The notes under the pieces are model-generated. The model was given only the letters and a program-made list of their open reading frames with translations. It did no database searches and was not told where the DNA came from. This document shows, one piece after another, positions 1-11,326 of a DNA stretch of 56,292 bases. The stretch covers positions 1 to 56,292 of the forward strand of contig NZ_CVTB01000256.1 of NCBI RefSeq assembly GCF_001050015.1. Direction: 5' to 3'. Each line of letters opens with the position of its first letter. The first letter of the stretch is position 1. Source of the DNA: Mycolicibacterium malmesburyense. GTDB taxonomy: Bacteria; Actinomycetota; Actinomycetes; Mycobacteriales; Mycobacteriaceae. A program made the translations under genes and the position numbers.

Positions 1-48
1 CCAATGATACTGCCCCACACGGGCGGAAAAGTAGGACACCGCCGAACA
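1..48 (+). rRNA. rrf: 5S ribosomal RNA, 3' end only (partial)
   Basis: The first 48 bases read like the 3' third of a mycobacterial 5S rRNA, with the GATACTGCCC and AAAGTAGGACACCGCCGAAC segments. The gene starts left of the window. A strong terminator follows at 58-94. From established knowledge, fast-growing mycobacteria often carry a second rRNA operon (rrnB) downstream of tyrS, next to the Rv1691 homologue, which is what is seen here. The exact 3' end is uncertain by a few bases. Confidence 0.85.
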
Positions 49-57
49 CAAATTAGG

Positions 58-94
58 ATTACCCCCCACGATTGCGTGGGGGGTAATTCTATTT
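58..94 (+). terminator. Intrinsic terminator of the rRNA operon
   Basis: A perfect 13-bp inverted repeat (arms 58-70 and 75-87, loop ATTG) is followed by the T-rich TCTATTT. It lies 10 bases after the 5S end, so it most likely ends the rRNA operon. It also excludes the region before 151 from being coding. Confidence 0.9.
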
Positions 95-150
95 CGCGAC
101 AATCAATTACGTATTATCGCGAGACTCGTCCATCGGGTAGAAAGGCATAC

Positions 151-933
151 GTGGCTGACGACAGAAGGGGCGGCAACGTCGGGCGCCGCCCGCCGCGTTC
201 GGCACCCCGCAGCTCCGGCCCGAACCGGGCCCGCAGGGCGCAACCCCGGTCCGACGGCGAGGCCCGGCAGTCCTCGGGGCCGCCGGTACCCGAGGGCATC
301 GAACCCAGACAACTCGCGCCCGATGTGCGCGGCGAGCTCACGACGCTCGACCGCTCGACCGCCGACTTCGTCGCGCGCCACCTGGTGGCCGCCGGCCAAC
401 TCATCGACGACGATCCGCAGGCGGCACTCGAGCATGCCCGTGCCGCCCGCGCCCGCGCCGCCCGCATCCCCGCGGTGCGCGAAGCCGTCGGAATCGCCGC
501 CTATCACTGCGGCGACTGGGCGCAGGCGCTCGCCGAACTCCGCGCGGCCCGGCGGATGGGCAGCCGATCGTCCCTGCTGGCCCTGATCGCCGACTGTGAA
601 CGCGGCGTCGGGCGGCCGGAACGCGCGATCGAGCTCGCCCGCAGTCCCGAGGCCGCCCAACTCACCGGCGACGACGCCGACGAGTTGCGGATCGTCGTCG
701 CCGGCGCCCGTTCCGATCTCGGACAGCATGAGCAGGCCCTGGCGACACTCTCGGCGCCTCAACTTGATCCGACCCGCAAGGGACACACCGCGACGCGCCT
801 GTTCTACGTGTACGCCGAAACGCTTCTCGCCCTGGGCCGCAACGAGGATGCGCTGCAATGGTTCATCCATGCCGCGGCCGCCGATCTCGAGGGTGTGACC
901 GACGCCGAAGAGCGGATCACGGAGCTCTCCTGA
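151..933 (+). CDS. Tetratricopeptide-repeat-like protein, Rv1691 homologue
   Basis: This 260-residue protein has an Arg/Pro/Gly-rich, probably disordered N-terminal 45 residues. An alpha-helical, Ala/Leu/Arg-rich body follows, with repeated helix-turn-helix units typical of TPR scaffolds (for example the segment around AAYHCGDWAQALAELRAARR). The reading frame stays open back to base 4, but those codons run through the 5S rRNA and its terminator. GTG 151, preceded by AAAGG, is therefore the chosen start. The gene sits first in the core operon, one base before the HAD phosphatase start. Family assignment rests on synteny with M. tuberculosis; the exact function is unknown, probably a protein-protein interaction scaffold. 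Confidence 0.8.
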   Translation: MADDRRGGNVGRRPPRSAPRSSGPNRARRAQPRSDGEARQSSGPPVPEGIEPRQLAPDVRGELTTLDRSTADFVARHLVAAGQLIDDDPQAALEHARAARARAARIPAVREAVGIAAYHCGDWAQALAELRAARRMGSRSSLLALIADCERGVGRPERAIELARSPEAAQLTGDDADELRIVVAGARSDLGQHEQALATLSAPQLDPTRKGHTATRLFYVYAETLLALGRNEDALQWFIHAAAADLEGVTDAEERITELS

Positions 934-934
934 G

Positions 935-1957
935 GTGACGACTCTCGCGCACGAGCACGACTGCCTCCTGCTGGACCTCGACGGCACCGTGTTCCGCGGA
1001 CACGAGGCCACAGTGGGCGCCGTCGAGACGCTGGCGGCGATTCAGGCGCGGACGTTCTACGTCACCAACAACGCCTCGCGTGAGCCCACCGACGTCGCCA
1101 ACCATCTTCAGGCCCTGGGCTTCAGCGCCGCAGCCGAAGACGTCGTCACCAGCGCTCAGAGTGCCGCACGACTCCTCGCGGCCCAATTACCCTCTGGTGC
1201 AAACGTTCTCGTCGTCGGAACCGATGCACTCGCCGCCGAGGTCGGCCGGGTCGGCCTCGAGCCCGTGCGGCAATGGGCGGAGCAACCGGTCGCCGTCGTA
1301 CAGGGGCACTCACCGCAAACCGGCTGGCCCGACCTGGCCGAAGCCGCCCTGGCCATCAGGTCCGGCGCGTTGTGGGTGGCGGCCAACGTCGACCGGACCC
1401 TGCCGTCGGAAAGAGGACTGCTGCCCGGTAACGGCTCCATGGTGGCGGCGCTGCGCGCCGCGACCGACCGCGAGCCGCAGGTGGCGGGCAAGCCGCAGCC
1501 GACCCTGCTCACCGATGCGTTGGCCCGCGGCACTTTTGAGAACCCACTGGTGGTCGGCGACCGCCTCGACACCGACATCGCCGGCGCCAACGCCGCGGGC
1601 CTGCCCAGCCTGCTCGTGCTCACCGGGGTCAGCACCGCCGCCGACCTCATCCGGGCGGGGACATCCGAGCGGTCGACCTACCTGGCGGCCGATCTACGCT
1701 CGCTCATCGCGCCGGCCGACGCGCTGCGCATCGGCCCCCATCCCGCCTGGCGCGTCGACGCCGCTTCGCCGGAGGTGACGGTGCACTGCACCGGCGAGGA
1801 GCCCGGCGACCCCTTGTCGATCGTGCGGGCCACCGCCCACGCGGTGTGGAGCGCGGCCATCGACGGCCGGTCGGTGAGGGTCACGGCCAGTGACGACACC
1901 GCACACCGGGCCTTGCAACGGTGGTCCCTGCTTCCCCAGCCCAATCAGCTAGCGTGA
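935..1957 (+). CDS. HAD-superfamily phosphatase, glycerol-3-phosphate phosphatase type (Rv1692 homologue)
   Basis: This 340-residue cytosolic hydrolase of the NagD-like HAD branch has motif I DLDGT at residues 14-18 with the nucleophile Asp14. Motif II is the VTNNAS segment, and a later motif III/IV region reads GKPQP and VVGDRLDTDI. The C-terminal ~80 residues form an extra domain beyond the HAD core. The M. tuberculosis orthologue by position, Rv1692, has been reported as a glycerol-3-phosphate phosphatase that recycles glycerophospholipid head groups; transfer of that role here is by synteny. The GTG start at 935 lies one base after the previous stop, so the pair is probably translationally coupled. 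Confidence 0.87.
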   Translation: MTTLAHEHDCLLLDLDGTVFRGHEATVGAVETLAAIQARTFYVTNNASREPTDVANHLQALGFSAAAEDVVTSAQSAARLLAAQLPSGANVLVVGTDALAAEVGRVGLEPVRQWAEQPVAVVQGHSPQTGWPDLAEAALAIRSGALWVAANVDRTLPSERGLLPGNGSMVAALRAATDREPQVAGKPQPTLLTDALARGTFENPLVVGDRLDTDIAGANAAGLPSLLVLTGVSTAADLIRAGTSERSTYLAADLRSLIAPADALRIGPHPAWRVDAASPEVTVHCTGEEPGDPLSIVRATAHAVWSAAIDGRSVRVTASDDTAHRALQRWSLLPQPNQLA

Positions 1958-1965
1958 ACCCCGAC

Positions 1966-2142
1966 ATGAGTACCGATCCCGAACAGATCCGCGCCCGGAT
2001 CGCGGAGTTGTTGGCAGACCTGCCCGACCCCGCGCAGGAAGGTGTCGACCTGACCGACGCCGACGTCGAGCTGCTCGCGGCCCGGCTCGAAGAAGCGCAC
2101 GACGTGCTCGTGCAGGCGCTCGAGTCGGTCGAGAAGGGCTGA
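1966..2142 (+). CDS. Conserved 58-residue protein, Rv1693 homologue
   Basis: This short acidic protein is predicted to be helical. ATG 1966 is preferred over the upstream in-frame GTG because it gives 58 residues, which I recall as the length of Rv1693, and a protein beginning MSTDPEQIRARIAELLADL. The pattern of leucines and charged residues suggests a small coiled-coil or helical hairpin. It lies between the phosphatase and tlyA on the same strand. Function is unknown. Confidence 0.75.
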   Translation: MSTDPEQIRARIAELLADLPDPAQEGVDLTDADVELLAARLEEAHDVLVQALESVEKG

Positions 2143-2147
2143 GCGCC

Positions 2148-2951
2148 GTGGCACGGCGCGCGCGAGTGGACGCCGAGTTGGTGCGACGGGGGTTGGCCCG
2201 ATCCCGCCAGCAGGCCGCCGAGCTCATCGGAGCGGGACGGGTGAGCATCGACGGGATGCCGGCCGCCAAACCCGCCACCGCCGTCGCGGTCACGGCGAAC
2301 CTCACGGTCGAGGGCACCGACGAGCGCACCTGGGTATCGCGCGGCGCCCACAAACTGATCGGCGCGCTGGACGCCTTCGGTCTGTCCGTGGACGCCAAGC
2401 GGTGCCTGGACGCCGGCGCGTCGACGGGCGGCTTCACCGAGGTGCTGCTCGACCGCGGCGCCCACCAGGTCATCGCCGCTGACGTCGGGTACGGCCAGCT
2501 GGCCTGGTCGCTGCGCAACGACCCGCGGGTCACCGTGATGGAACGCACCAATGTCCGTGAGCTGACGGCCGACGCGATCGGCGGTCCCATCGACGTGGTC
2601 GTGGCCGACCTGTCGTTCATCTCGCTGTCCACAGTGTTGCCGGCGCTGACATCGTGCGCATCACCGGACGCCGATATCGTTCCGATGGTGAAACCGCAAT
2701 TCGAGGTCGGCAAGGACCGCGTCGGCGCCGGAGGCGTGGTCACCGATCCGGCGTTGCGCGCCGGCGCGGTGCTGTCGGTGGTCCGACGTGCCGCCGAACT
2801 GCACTGGCATCCGGCGGCGGTGACGGCGAGCCCGCTGCCCGGCCCCTCCGGCAACGTCGAGTACTTCCTGCACCTGCGCAGGGACTCGGGGCTTCGGAAC
2901 GAGCTACTCGAGGACGCCGTTCGAACCGCCGTCGCGGAGGGCCCGCAGTGA
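2148..2951 (+). CDS. tlyA: 16S/23S rRNA 2'-O-methyltransferase TlyA
   Basis: TlyA methylates ribose 2'-OH groups in 16S and 23S rRNA and determines capreomycin susceptibility in mycobacteria. This 267-residue copy has an N-terminal S4-like RNA-binding domain (residues 1-59), the RTWV interdomain linker (60-63) and a FtsJ-like SAM-binding fold with [10 protein letters not shown] (87-96). The catalytic-site residues known for M. tuberculosis TlyA (K69, D154, K182, E238) are all present at the same numbers. Start is GTG 2148, six bases after the preceding stop. Its stop overlaps the nadK start by 4 bases, indicating translational coupling. Confidence 0.97.
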   Translation: MARRARVDAELVRRGLARSRQQAAELIGAGRVSIDGMPAAKPATAVAVTANLTVEGTDERTWVSRGAHKLIGALDAFGLSVDAKRCLDAGASTGGFTEVLLDRGAHQVIAADVGYGQLAWSLRNDPRVTVMERTNVRELTADAIGGPIDVVVADLSFISLSTVLPALTSCASPDADIVPMVKPQFEVGKDRVGAGGVVTDPALRAGAVLSVVRRAAELHWHPAAVTASPLPGPSGNVEYFLHLRRDSGLRNELLEDAVRTAVAEGPQ

Positions 2952-3871
2952 ACACCGACCGCGCGATCCTGATGGTGGCGCACACCGGCCGCGACGAGGT
3001 CACCGAGGTCGCCCGGCGTGTCCAGAAAACGCTCGGCGACAACGGAATAGGGCTCAAGATCCTGTCCGCCGAAGCCGTCGACCGCGGAGCCCTCCACCTG
3101 CCGCCCGACGATATGCGCGCCCTCGGCGTCGAGATCGAGGTGGTGGACGCGCACGAGCGCGCCGCCGAGGGATGCGAACTCGTCCTGGTCCTCGGCGGCG
3201 ACGGCACCTTCCTGCGTGCTGCCGAACTCGCCCGCAACGTCGAAATCCCGGTGCTGGGAGTCAATCTCGGTCGCATCGGGTTCCTCGCCGAGGCCGAGGC
3301 CGACAACATCGACACCGTGCTCGACCGGGTCGTCAAGCGCGACTACCGCGTCGAGGAGCGGATGACCCTCGACGTCGTGGTGCGGGTGGGCGGCGAGATC
3401 ATCGAAAGGGGATGGGCGCTCAACGAAGCCAGCCTGGAGAAGGGGCCCCGCCTCGGAGTGCTGGGGGCCGTCCTCGAGGTCGACGGGCGTCCGGTGTCGT
3501 CGTTCGGTTGCGACGGCGTGTTGGTGGCGACGCCGACAGGCTCGACGGCGTGGGCGTTCTCCGCCGGCGGTCCGATCGTGTGGCCCGAGTTGGAGGCGAT
3601 TCTGGTGGTGCCGAACAACGCTCACGCGCTGTTCGCCCGTCCGATGGTCACCAGTCCCGAGGCGGCCATCGCGATCGAGGTCGAGGCGAGCGGCCACGAC
3701 GCGTTGGTGTTCTGCGATGGGCGCCGCGAAATGGTGGTACCCGCGGGGGGCCGTTTGGAGGTCACCCGGTGCGGAACCCCGGTGAAGTGGGTGCGCCTCG
3801 ACAGCGCACCGTTCACCGACCGCCTCGTGCGCAAGTTCCGGTTGCCCGTCACGGGGTGGCGCGGTCAGTAG
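2948..3871 (+). CDS. nadK: NAD kinase
   Basis: This enzyme phosphorylates NAD to NADP and is usually essential. The protein has 307 residues, which I recall as the M. tuberculosis length. [11 protein letters not shown] (83-93) is the diphosphate-binding and catalytic motif. The NE motif ([10 protein letters not shown]) and the Gly-rich [14 protein letters not shown] segment follow. Chosen start GTG 2948 overlaps the tlyA stop in GTGA; the frame is open further upstream but only through tlyA. The TAG stop shares its last base with the recN start. Confidence 0.97.
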   Translation: MNTDRAILMVAHTGRDEVTEVARRVQKTLGDNGIGLKILSAEAVDRGALHLPPDDMRALGVEIEVVDAHERAAEGCELVLVLGGDGTFLRAAELARNVEIPVLGVNLGRIGFLAEAEADNIDTVLDRVVKRDYRVEERMTLDVVVRVGGEIIERGWALNEASLEKGPRLGVLGAVLEVDGRPVSSFGCDGVLVATPTGSTAWAFSAGGPIVWPELEAILVVPNNAHALFARPMVTSPEAAIAIEVEASGHDALVFCDGRREMVVPAGGRLEVTRCGTPVKWVRLDSAPFTDRLVRKFRLPVTGWRGQ

Positions 3872-5625
3872 TGCTCTCCGAAATCCGTATCGAGTCACTC
3901 GGGGCGATCAGCACCGCGACCGCCGAGTTCGATCGCGGCTTCACGGTGCTGACCGGCGAGACCGGCACGGGCAAGACGATGGTGGTCACCGGTCTGCACC
4001 TGCTCGGCGGCGCACGCGCCGACGCCACCCGGGTGCGATCCGGAGCCAACCGTGCGGTGGTCGAAGGACGTTTCACCACAACCGAACTCGGCAACGGCGT
4101 GGCGTCGCTGGTGGATGAGCTCCTCGAGAGCTCGGGCGCCGAACGCGACGACGACGGCAGCGTCATCGCCGCCCGCTCGGTCAGCCGCGACGGCCCGTCG
4201 CGGGCCTACCTCGGGGGACGCAGCGTCCCGGCCAAGTCGCTGAGCGGCTTCACCGCCGAACTGCTCACGCTGCACGGGCAGAACGATCAGCTGCGGTTGA
4301 TGCGCCCCGACGAACAACGCGGCGCGCTGGACCGGTTCGCCGACGTCGAGACGCCGCTCAAGCGGTACCGCCGCGTGCGGGAGGAATGGCTGGCGGCCCG
4401 ACGGGATCTCCTGGACCGCACACAGCGCGCCCGCGAGCTCGCGCTGGAAGCCGATCGGCTCAAGTTCGGGCTCGACGAGATCGACGCTGTCGCACCGCAA
4501 CCCGGTGAAGACACTGCGCTCGTCGACGACATCCGACGGCTCTCCGAGCTCGACGCGTTGCGCGAGGCGGCCCAGGTCGCGCGGGCGGCACTGGCCGGTC
4601 CCGACGACCCAACGCCCGACGCGATGTCGGCGAGCCACGGTGTCGCACAGGCCAAGTCGGCGTTGGAGTCGACCGGTGACACCGCACTGGTCGCGCTGGC
4701 CCAGCAGCTCAACGAGGCCGTCGCGGTGATCACCAACGTCAGCAGCGAACTCGGCACCTACCTGACCGGTCTGCCGACCGACACCAGCGCCTTGGAGACC
4801 AAGCTGTCGCGGCAGGCCGAACTGCGTTCGCTCACTCGCAAATACGCCGCCGACATCGACGGTGTGCTCGAGTGGGCGATCCAGTCCCGGGACCGGCTCG
4901 CACAGCTGGACGTATCGGAGGAGGCGCTCGCCGGGCTCCAACGCCGGGTCGACGAACTCGAGGCCAAGACCGTCGCCGCGGCCGCCGACCTGACCAAGGC
5001 CCGCACCAAGGCCGCCAAGGGGCTGGCCAAGGCGGTGACCGCCGAACTGTCCGGTCTGGCGATGACCGGCGCCGTATTCACGGTGTCAGTCGGCCCGCTG
5101 CCTGCCCGCGCCGACGACTCCGCGCCGGTCGTGTTGCCGTCGGGGGAGACCGTGCACGCCGGCCGCGACGGTGTCGACAACGTCGAGTTCGGGTTCGCCG
5201 CGCACGGCACCGCCGTGCTGCCGTTGCACAAGAGCGCATCCGGCGGTGAGCTGTCCCGCGTCATGCTGGCGCTCGAGGTCGTGCTGTCGGCGTCGGCCGA
5301 GGGAACGACGATGGTGTTCGACGAGGTCGACGCCGGGGTCGGGGGGCGTGCCGCCGTCCAGATCGGCCGCCGGCTGGGGCGGCTGGCCCGCACCCACCAG
5401 GTCATCGTCGTCACCCACCTACCCCAGGTCGCGGCGTACGCCGACGTGCACCTCGTCGTCGGAGGCGACGGGAACAAGAAATCGAGCGGTGTTCGACGCC
5501 TCGACGACGACGAGCGGGTGGCCGAACTGGCCCGCATGCTGGCGGGGCTTGGCGAATCGGACAGCGGCCGCGCGCACGCACGCGAGCTGTTGGAGGCGGC
5601 GCAGAAAGAGCGCGTCGAAGACTAG
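3871..5625 (+). CDS. recN: DNA repair ATPase RecN
   Basis: RecN is an SMC-like ATPase that acts early in double-strand break repair. The 584-residue protein opens with the ABC head half bearing Walker A GETGTGKT (29-36). Long coiled-coil arms follow (about residues 160-370). It closes with the second head half bearing the ABC signature SGGELSRVMLALE and Walker B MVFDEVDAGVGG. The GTG start at 3871 shares one base with the nadK stop; the longer open frame upstream lies inside nadK. Its end overlaps the convergent TetR gene by 3 bases. Confidence 0.96.
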   Translation: MLSEIRIESLGAISTATAEFDRGFTVLTGETGTGKTMVVTGLHLLGGARADATRVRSGANRAVVEGRFTTTELGNGVASLVDELLESSGAERDDDGSVIAARSVSRDGPSRAYLGGRSVPAKSLSGFTAELLTLHGQNDQLRLMRPDEQRGALDRFADVETPLKRYRRVREEWLAARRDLLDRTQRARELALEADRLKFGLDEIDAVAPQPGEDTALVDDIRRLSELDALREAAQVARAALAGPDDPTPDAMSASHGVAQAKSALESTGDTALVALAQQLNEAVAVITNVSSELGTYLTGLPTDTSALETKLSRQAELRSLTRKYAADIDGVLEWAIQSRDRLAQLDVSEEALAGLQRRVDELEAKTVAAAADLTKARTKAAKGLAKAVTAELSGLAMTGAVFTVSVGPLPARADDSAPVVLPSGETVHAGRDGVDNVEFGFAAHGTAVLPLHKSASGGELSRVMLALEVVLSASAEGTTMVFDEVDAGVGGRAAVQIGRRLGRLARTHQVIVVTHLPQVAAYADVHLVVGGDGNKKSSGVRRLDDDERVAELARMLAGLGESDSGRAHARELLEAAQKERVED

Positions 5626-6197
5626 CTGCCCAGCACCGTGTCGATCAGCGCCGCGAGGAACTCCGGGGAGGCCGGTTCTGCGGTCGCCAGGCGGCGGTAG
5701 AACAGCGCGCCCGACAGCGCCGCCGCTGCGGCCTCGGGGTCGATGCGCGCCGGAAACTGCCCGTCGCCGACACCGCCGGCGATCGTCGCCGTGAGGCGCT
5801 GCCGTCGCTGCGCCGAATACGTGTGAAAGAAGCGGCGGATCTCCGGTTCGGTCTCCGCGGCGTGCACCAGGGCGGGGATAGCGGCCGAGACCGCGGAATC
5901 GCTCAGCGCGCGGGCGAGGTGCTCGAGCAGGAGCCCGACCTGCTCGCGCGCGGTGCCCGTGGGCGCCTCGCGGCCCGGGTCCGGCTGGACGTTCAGGGTC
6001 TCGAGCGCATCGGCGATCAGCGCCGGCTTGTCCGGCCAGTGTCGATACAGCGTGCTGCGGCCCACGCGCGCGCGTGCGGCGACCGCCTCCATCCGAAAGC
6101 CCGCGTAGCCGGCGTCGGCGAATTCCGCCAGGGCCGCGCGAAGGATCTGCCGACGAGAGTGCTCGGCACGCGGATCGGGCTGACTTCTTTGGGACAC
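5622..6197 (-). CDS. TetR-family transcriptional regulator
   Basis: This regulator has an N-terminal HTH (MEAVAARARVGRSTLYRHWPDK) and a divergent C-terminal ligand or dimerisation domain. From GTG 6197 the protein has 191 residues. An earlier in-frame GTG at 6239 would add 14 residues (total 205) but would run through the divergent operator and into the VOC gene, so I prefer 6197. It is divergent to the VOC-family gene at 6229, with a perfect 8-bp inverted repeat between them, so it probably represses that gene and itself. M. tuberculosis has no obvious counterpart between recN and steA that I recall, so this pair may be a lineage-specific insertion. Confidence 0.85.
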   Translation of the reverse strand: MSQRSQPDPRAEHSRRQILRAALAEFADAGYAGFRMEAVAARARVGRSTLYRHWPDKPALIADALETLNVQPDPGREAPTGTAREQVGLLLEHLARALSDSAVSAAIPALVHAAETEPEIRRFFHTYSAQRRQRLTATIAGGVGDGQFPARIDPEAAAAALSGALFYRRLATAEPASPEFLAALIDTVLGS

Positions 6198-6202
6198 ATC
6201 TG

Positions 6203-6234
6203 TAGCATAACTATCGGGAGGTGCAATTATGCTA
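6203..6234. promoter_or_regulatory. Probable TetR operator between the divergent TetR and VOC genes
   Basis: TAGCATAA (6203-6210) and TTATGCTA (6227-6234) form a perfect 8-bp inverted repeat, 24 bases centre to centre. It spans the Shine-Dalgarno sequence and the start codon (ATG 6229) of the VOC gene. Local AT content is high against a GC-rich background. Binding by the adjacent TetR is inferred. Confidence 0.65.
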
Positions 6235-6609
6235 GGCACCAGTGTTCGCTACATCGTGGACGACGTCGACGCCGCCGTCCGGTTCTACACCGATCAGCTG
6301 CGCTTCGACGTGGCCATGCGCCCGGGACCCGGTTTCGCCATGCTTCGCCGCGACGGGCTGCGGCTGTTGTTGAACTCGCCCGGCGGCGGAGGCGGGGCGG
6401 GGCGATCGCTCAGCGACGGCAGCCGTCCCGCTCCCGGCGGATGGAACCGAATCCAGTTGGAAGTCAACGACCTTGAGGACACCGTCTCCCGGCTCACCGA
6501 AGCCGGCGTCCCCCTGCGCGGCGACGTCATCACCGGCCGCGGCGGTCGTCAGGCGTTGGTCTGCGATCCGTCCGGAAACCTCGTGGAGTTGTTCGAACCG
6601 TTCCGCTGA
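6229..6609 (+). CDS. VOC (glyoxalase/bleomycin-resistance fold) protein
   Basis: This 126-residue single-domain protein has paired beta-alpha-beta-beta-beta modules: RYIVDDVDAAVRFYTDQL at the N-terminus and IQLEVNDLEDTVSRL at mid-protein. It ends in the family hallmark DPSGNLVELFEP. The terminal glutamate (VEL) is the usual metal ligand in this fold. A Gly/Ser-rich insertion lies around residues 52-66. Start ATG 6229 has GGGAGG 7 bases upstream. The substrate cannot be predicted: glyoxalase, dioxygenase and antibiotic-binding roles all occur. It is controlled most likely by the divergent TetR through the overlapping operator. Confidence 0.87.
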   Translation: MLGTSVRYIVDDVDAAVRFYTDQLRFDVAMRPGPGFAMLRRDGLRLLLNSPGGGGGAGRSLSDGSRPAPGGWNRIQLEVNDLEDTVSRLTEAGVPLRGDVITGRGGRQALVCDPSGNLVELFEPFR

Positions 6610-6690
6610 CGTGTTACGTGTGTGACAAAAGGGACAGATGATACGGCGCGCCTCCGACAGATAACCCGCTGATCTCGACAAAATCGGCGC

Positions 6691-7875
6691 ATGAAGATGT
6701 CAGCGCTGCTATCTCGCAATGCCAGCTCACGCCCGGGCATCACCGGCACGGCCCGAGTCGATCGCGACATCGATCGACTCCTGCGGCGCATCACTCCCGG
6801 CGACATCGTCGTCATCGACGCCCTTGACCTGGATCGCATCACCGCGGATGCGTTGGTCGAGTCCGGGGTCACCGCCGTCGTCAACGCCTCGCCCTCCATC
6901 TCCGGGCGGTATCCGAACCTGGGGCCCGAGGTCCTAGTCGCCAACGGGATCACCCTGATCGACGACACCGGCGACGACGTCTTCAAGAAGGTCAAGGACG
7001 GCGCGCGCGTGCGGCTGCACGAGGGCGGCGTCTACAGCGGCGAGCGCCGCCTCGTGCAGGGTGTCGAACGCGGCGACCACGAGATCCACGAGTTGATGCA
7101 CGAGGCCAAGAGCGGGCTCGTCGCCCACCTCGAGGCGTTCGCGGGCAACACCATCGAGTTCATCCGCAGCGAGAGCCCGCTGTTGATCGACGGAATCGGC
7201 ATCCCCGACATCGACGTCGACCTCAACCGGCGCCACGTGCTGATCGTCGCCGAAGACGTCGACGCCGCCGTCGACCTCAAGTTACTCAAACCCTTCATCA
7301 AGGAGTACCAACCGGTGCTGGTCGGCGTCGGCACCGGCGCCGACGTGCTGCGCAAGGCGGGCTACCGGCCGCAGCTCATCGTCGGCGACCCCGACAAGAT
7401 GAGCGCCGAGGTGCTGCGGAGCGGTGCGCAGGTGGTGCTTCCCGCCGACGCCGACGGGCACGCCGCCGGCCTGGAGCGAATCCAGGACCTCGGGGTCGGG
7501 GCGATGACGTTTCCCGCGGCGGGATCGGCGGCGGACCTTGCGCTGCTGCTGTGCGACCACCACGGCGCCTCGCTGATCGTCACCGCCGGCCACACCGCCA
7601 GCATCGAGGAGTTCTTCGACCGGGCCCGTCAGCAGAGCAACCCGTCGACGTTCCTGACCCGGCTCAAGGTCGGTGAGAAGCTCGTCGACGCGAAAGCCGT
7701 TGCCACGCTGTACCGCAGCCGGGTGTCCGGGGGCGCGATCGCGCTGCTGGTACTCGCGGTGCTCGTCGCGGTGATCGTCGCGCTGTGGGTGGCGCGCGTC
7801 GATGCCGCGCTGCTGGACTGGATCGTGGACTACTGGAACCGCTTCTCGCTGTGGGTCCAGGGCTGGGTCACCTAG
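6691..7875 (+). CDS. steA: SteA-type septal protein (Rv1697 homologue)
   Basis: The 394-residue protein has an N-terminal domain containing SGRYPNLGPEVL and a thiamin-pyrophosphokinase-like domain with GVGTGADVLRKAGYRPQLIVGDPD. One C-terminal membrane helix lies at about residues 346-369, followed by a short Trp-rich tail. In Corynebacterium the SteA-SteB pair localises to the septum and affects cell separation and envelope integrity; transfer here is by homology and synteny with Rv1697. The mctB/steB gene follows 9 bases downstream, so the two form an operon. Confidence 0.9.
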   Translation: MKMSALLSRNASSRPGITGTARVDRDIDRLLRRITPGDIVVIDALDLDRITADALVESGVTAVVNASPSISGRYPNLGPEVLVANGITLIDDTGDDVFKKVKDGARVRLHEGGVYSGERRLVQGVERGDHEIHELMHEAKSGLVAHLEAFAGNTIEFIRSESPLLIDGIGIPDIDVDLNRRHVLIVAEDVDAAVDLKLLKPFIKEYQPVLVGVGTGADVLRKAGYRPQLIVGDPDKMSAEVLRSGAQVVLPADADGHAAGLERIQDLGVGAMTFPAAGSAADLALLLCDHHGASLIVTAGHTASIEEFFDRARQQSNPSTFLTRLKVGEKLVDAKAVATLYRSRVSGGAIALLVLAVLVAVIVALWVARVDAALLDWIVDYWNRFSLWVQGWVT

Positions 7876-7884
7876 GAGCGTCCG

Positions 7885-8823
7885 ATGATATCCCTACGCA
7901 CACATGCGATCTCGCTCGCGGCGGTGTTCCTCGCGCTCGCCATCGGCGTCGCCCTCGGATCGGGGTTGCTGTCCAACACCGTGCTCTCGGGCCTGCGCGA
8001 CGACAAGCACGAGTTGCAGGACCGCATCAACACCCTGACCGACGAGCGGAACGCGCTGAACCAAAAGCTCGGTGCGGCAGGGGAGTTCGACGCTCAGATG
8101 TCGCCGCGTATCCTGCGCGACACGCTCGTCGACAAGTCGGTGGTGCTGTTCCGCACACCCGACGCCGCCGACGACGACGTCGACGCGGTGACACGGCTCG
8201 TCGGCCAGGCCGGCGGCACGATCAGCGGCACGGTGGGACTGACGCCGCAGTTCGTCGAGGCCAACGCGGCCGAGAAGCTGCTGTCGGTGGTCAACTCGCC
8301 GATCGTGCCCGCGGGCAAACAGCTGAGCACCACCTCGGTGGACCAGGGCTCGCAGGCCGGTGATCTGTTGGGCATCGCGCTGTTGATCGACCGCGATCCC
8401 AAGGTGCAGACCGTCGACGACACCCAGCGCGACACGGTGCTCGCGACTTTGCGGGACACCGGTTTCATCACCTACGGGGACCGGGTGGGCGCGGCGAACA
8501 CCGCGCTGATCGTGACGGGCGGGCCGCTCGGCGACGACGCCGGCAACCGGGGCGCCACGGTCGCCAGGTTCGCCGGCGGGCTGGCCCCGCACGGTTCCGG
8601 CACGGTGCTGGTGGGCCGCGACGGTTCGGCTTCGGGCACCGCGGCCATCGCCGTGACCCGTTCGGACCCCGCCCTGAGCGCCGCGGTGAGCACGGTCGAC
8701 GACGTGGACACCGAGGCCGGGCGGATCACCTCGGTGTTGGCGCTGGGAGATCTGGTCAACGGCGGCCGGCCCGGTCAGTACGGCATCGGACAGGGGTCGA
8801 CGTCGGTCACCGTCCCGCAGTGA
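7885..8823 (+). CDS. mctB: MctB/SteB-type envelope protein (Rv1698 homologue)
   Basis: The 312-residue protein has an N-terminal membrane anchor (about residues 9-29), a coiled coil (about 35-62) and a large extracytoplasmic domain. M. tuberculosis Rv1698 was described as MctB, needed for low intracellular copper. The corynebacterial relative SteB partners SteA at the septum, so both roles are possible. GGAG at 7875-7878 supports ATG 7885. It is the second gene of the steA operon. No Cys- or Met-rich copper motif is obvious. Confidence 0.88.
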   Translation: MISLRTHAISLAAVFLALAIGVALGSGLLSNTVLSGLRDDKHELQDRINTLTDERNALNQKLGAAGEFDAQMSPRILRDTLVDKSVVLFRTPDAADDDVDAVTRLVGQAGGTISGTVGLTPQFVEANAAEKLLSVVNSPIVPAGKQLSTTSVDQGSQAGDLLGIALLIDRDPKVQTVDDTQRDTVLATLRDTGFITYGDRVGAANTALIVTGGPLGDDAGNRGATVARFAGGLAPHGSGTVLVGRDGSASGTAAIAVTRSDPALSAAVSTVDDVDTEAGRITSVLALGDLVNGGRPGQYGIGQGSTSVTVPQ

Positions 8824-8861
8824 CGCTCGGCGCGTCAGCGACGGCTTGTCGGGGTCGGTGT

Positions 8862-8867
8862 TAGGGT
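8862..8867 (+). promoter_or_regulatory. Candidate -10 element upstream of pyrG
   Basis: TAGGGT fits the mycobacterial -10 pattern TANNNT and lies 83 bases before the pyrG start. It leaves a roughly 75-base transcribed leader with a nested stem-loop. The -35 is not clear. Assignment is by pattern only. Confidence 0.4.
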
Positions 8868-8882
8868 GGGGTTCCGTGGGTC

Positions 8883-11322
<2,440 letters not shown>

Positions 11323-11326
<4 letters not shown>

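Noticed and set aside
4..150. N-terminal extension of the first protein
   Set aside because: These codons cover the 5S rRNA end and its terminator; GTG 151 has a better ribosome-binding site.
1949..3898. 649-codon open frame on the minus strand
   Set aside because: It is antisense to tlyA and nadK, which are certain genes; high GC keeps opposite frames open.
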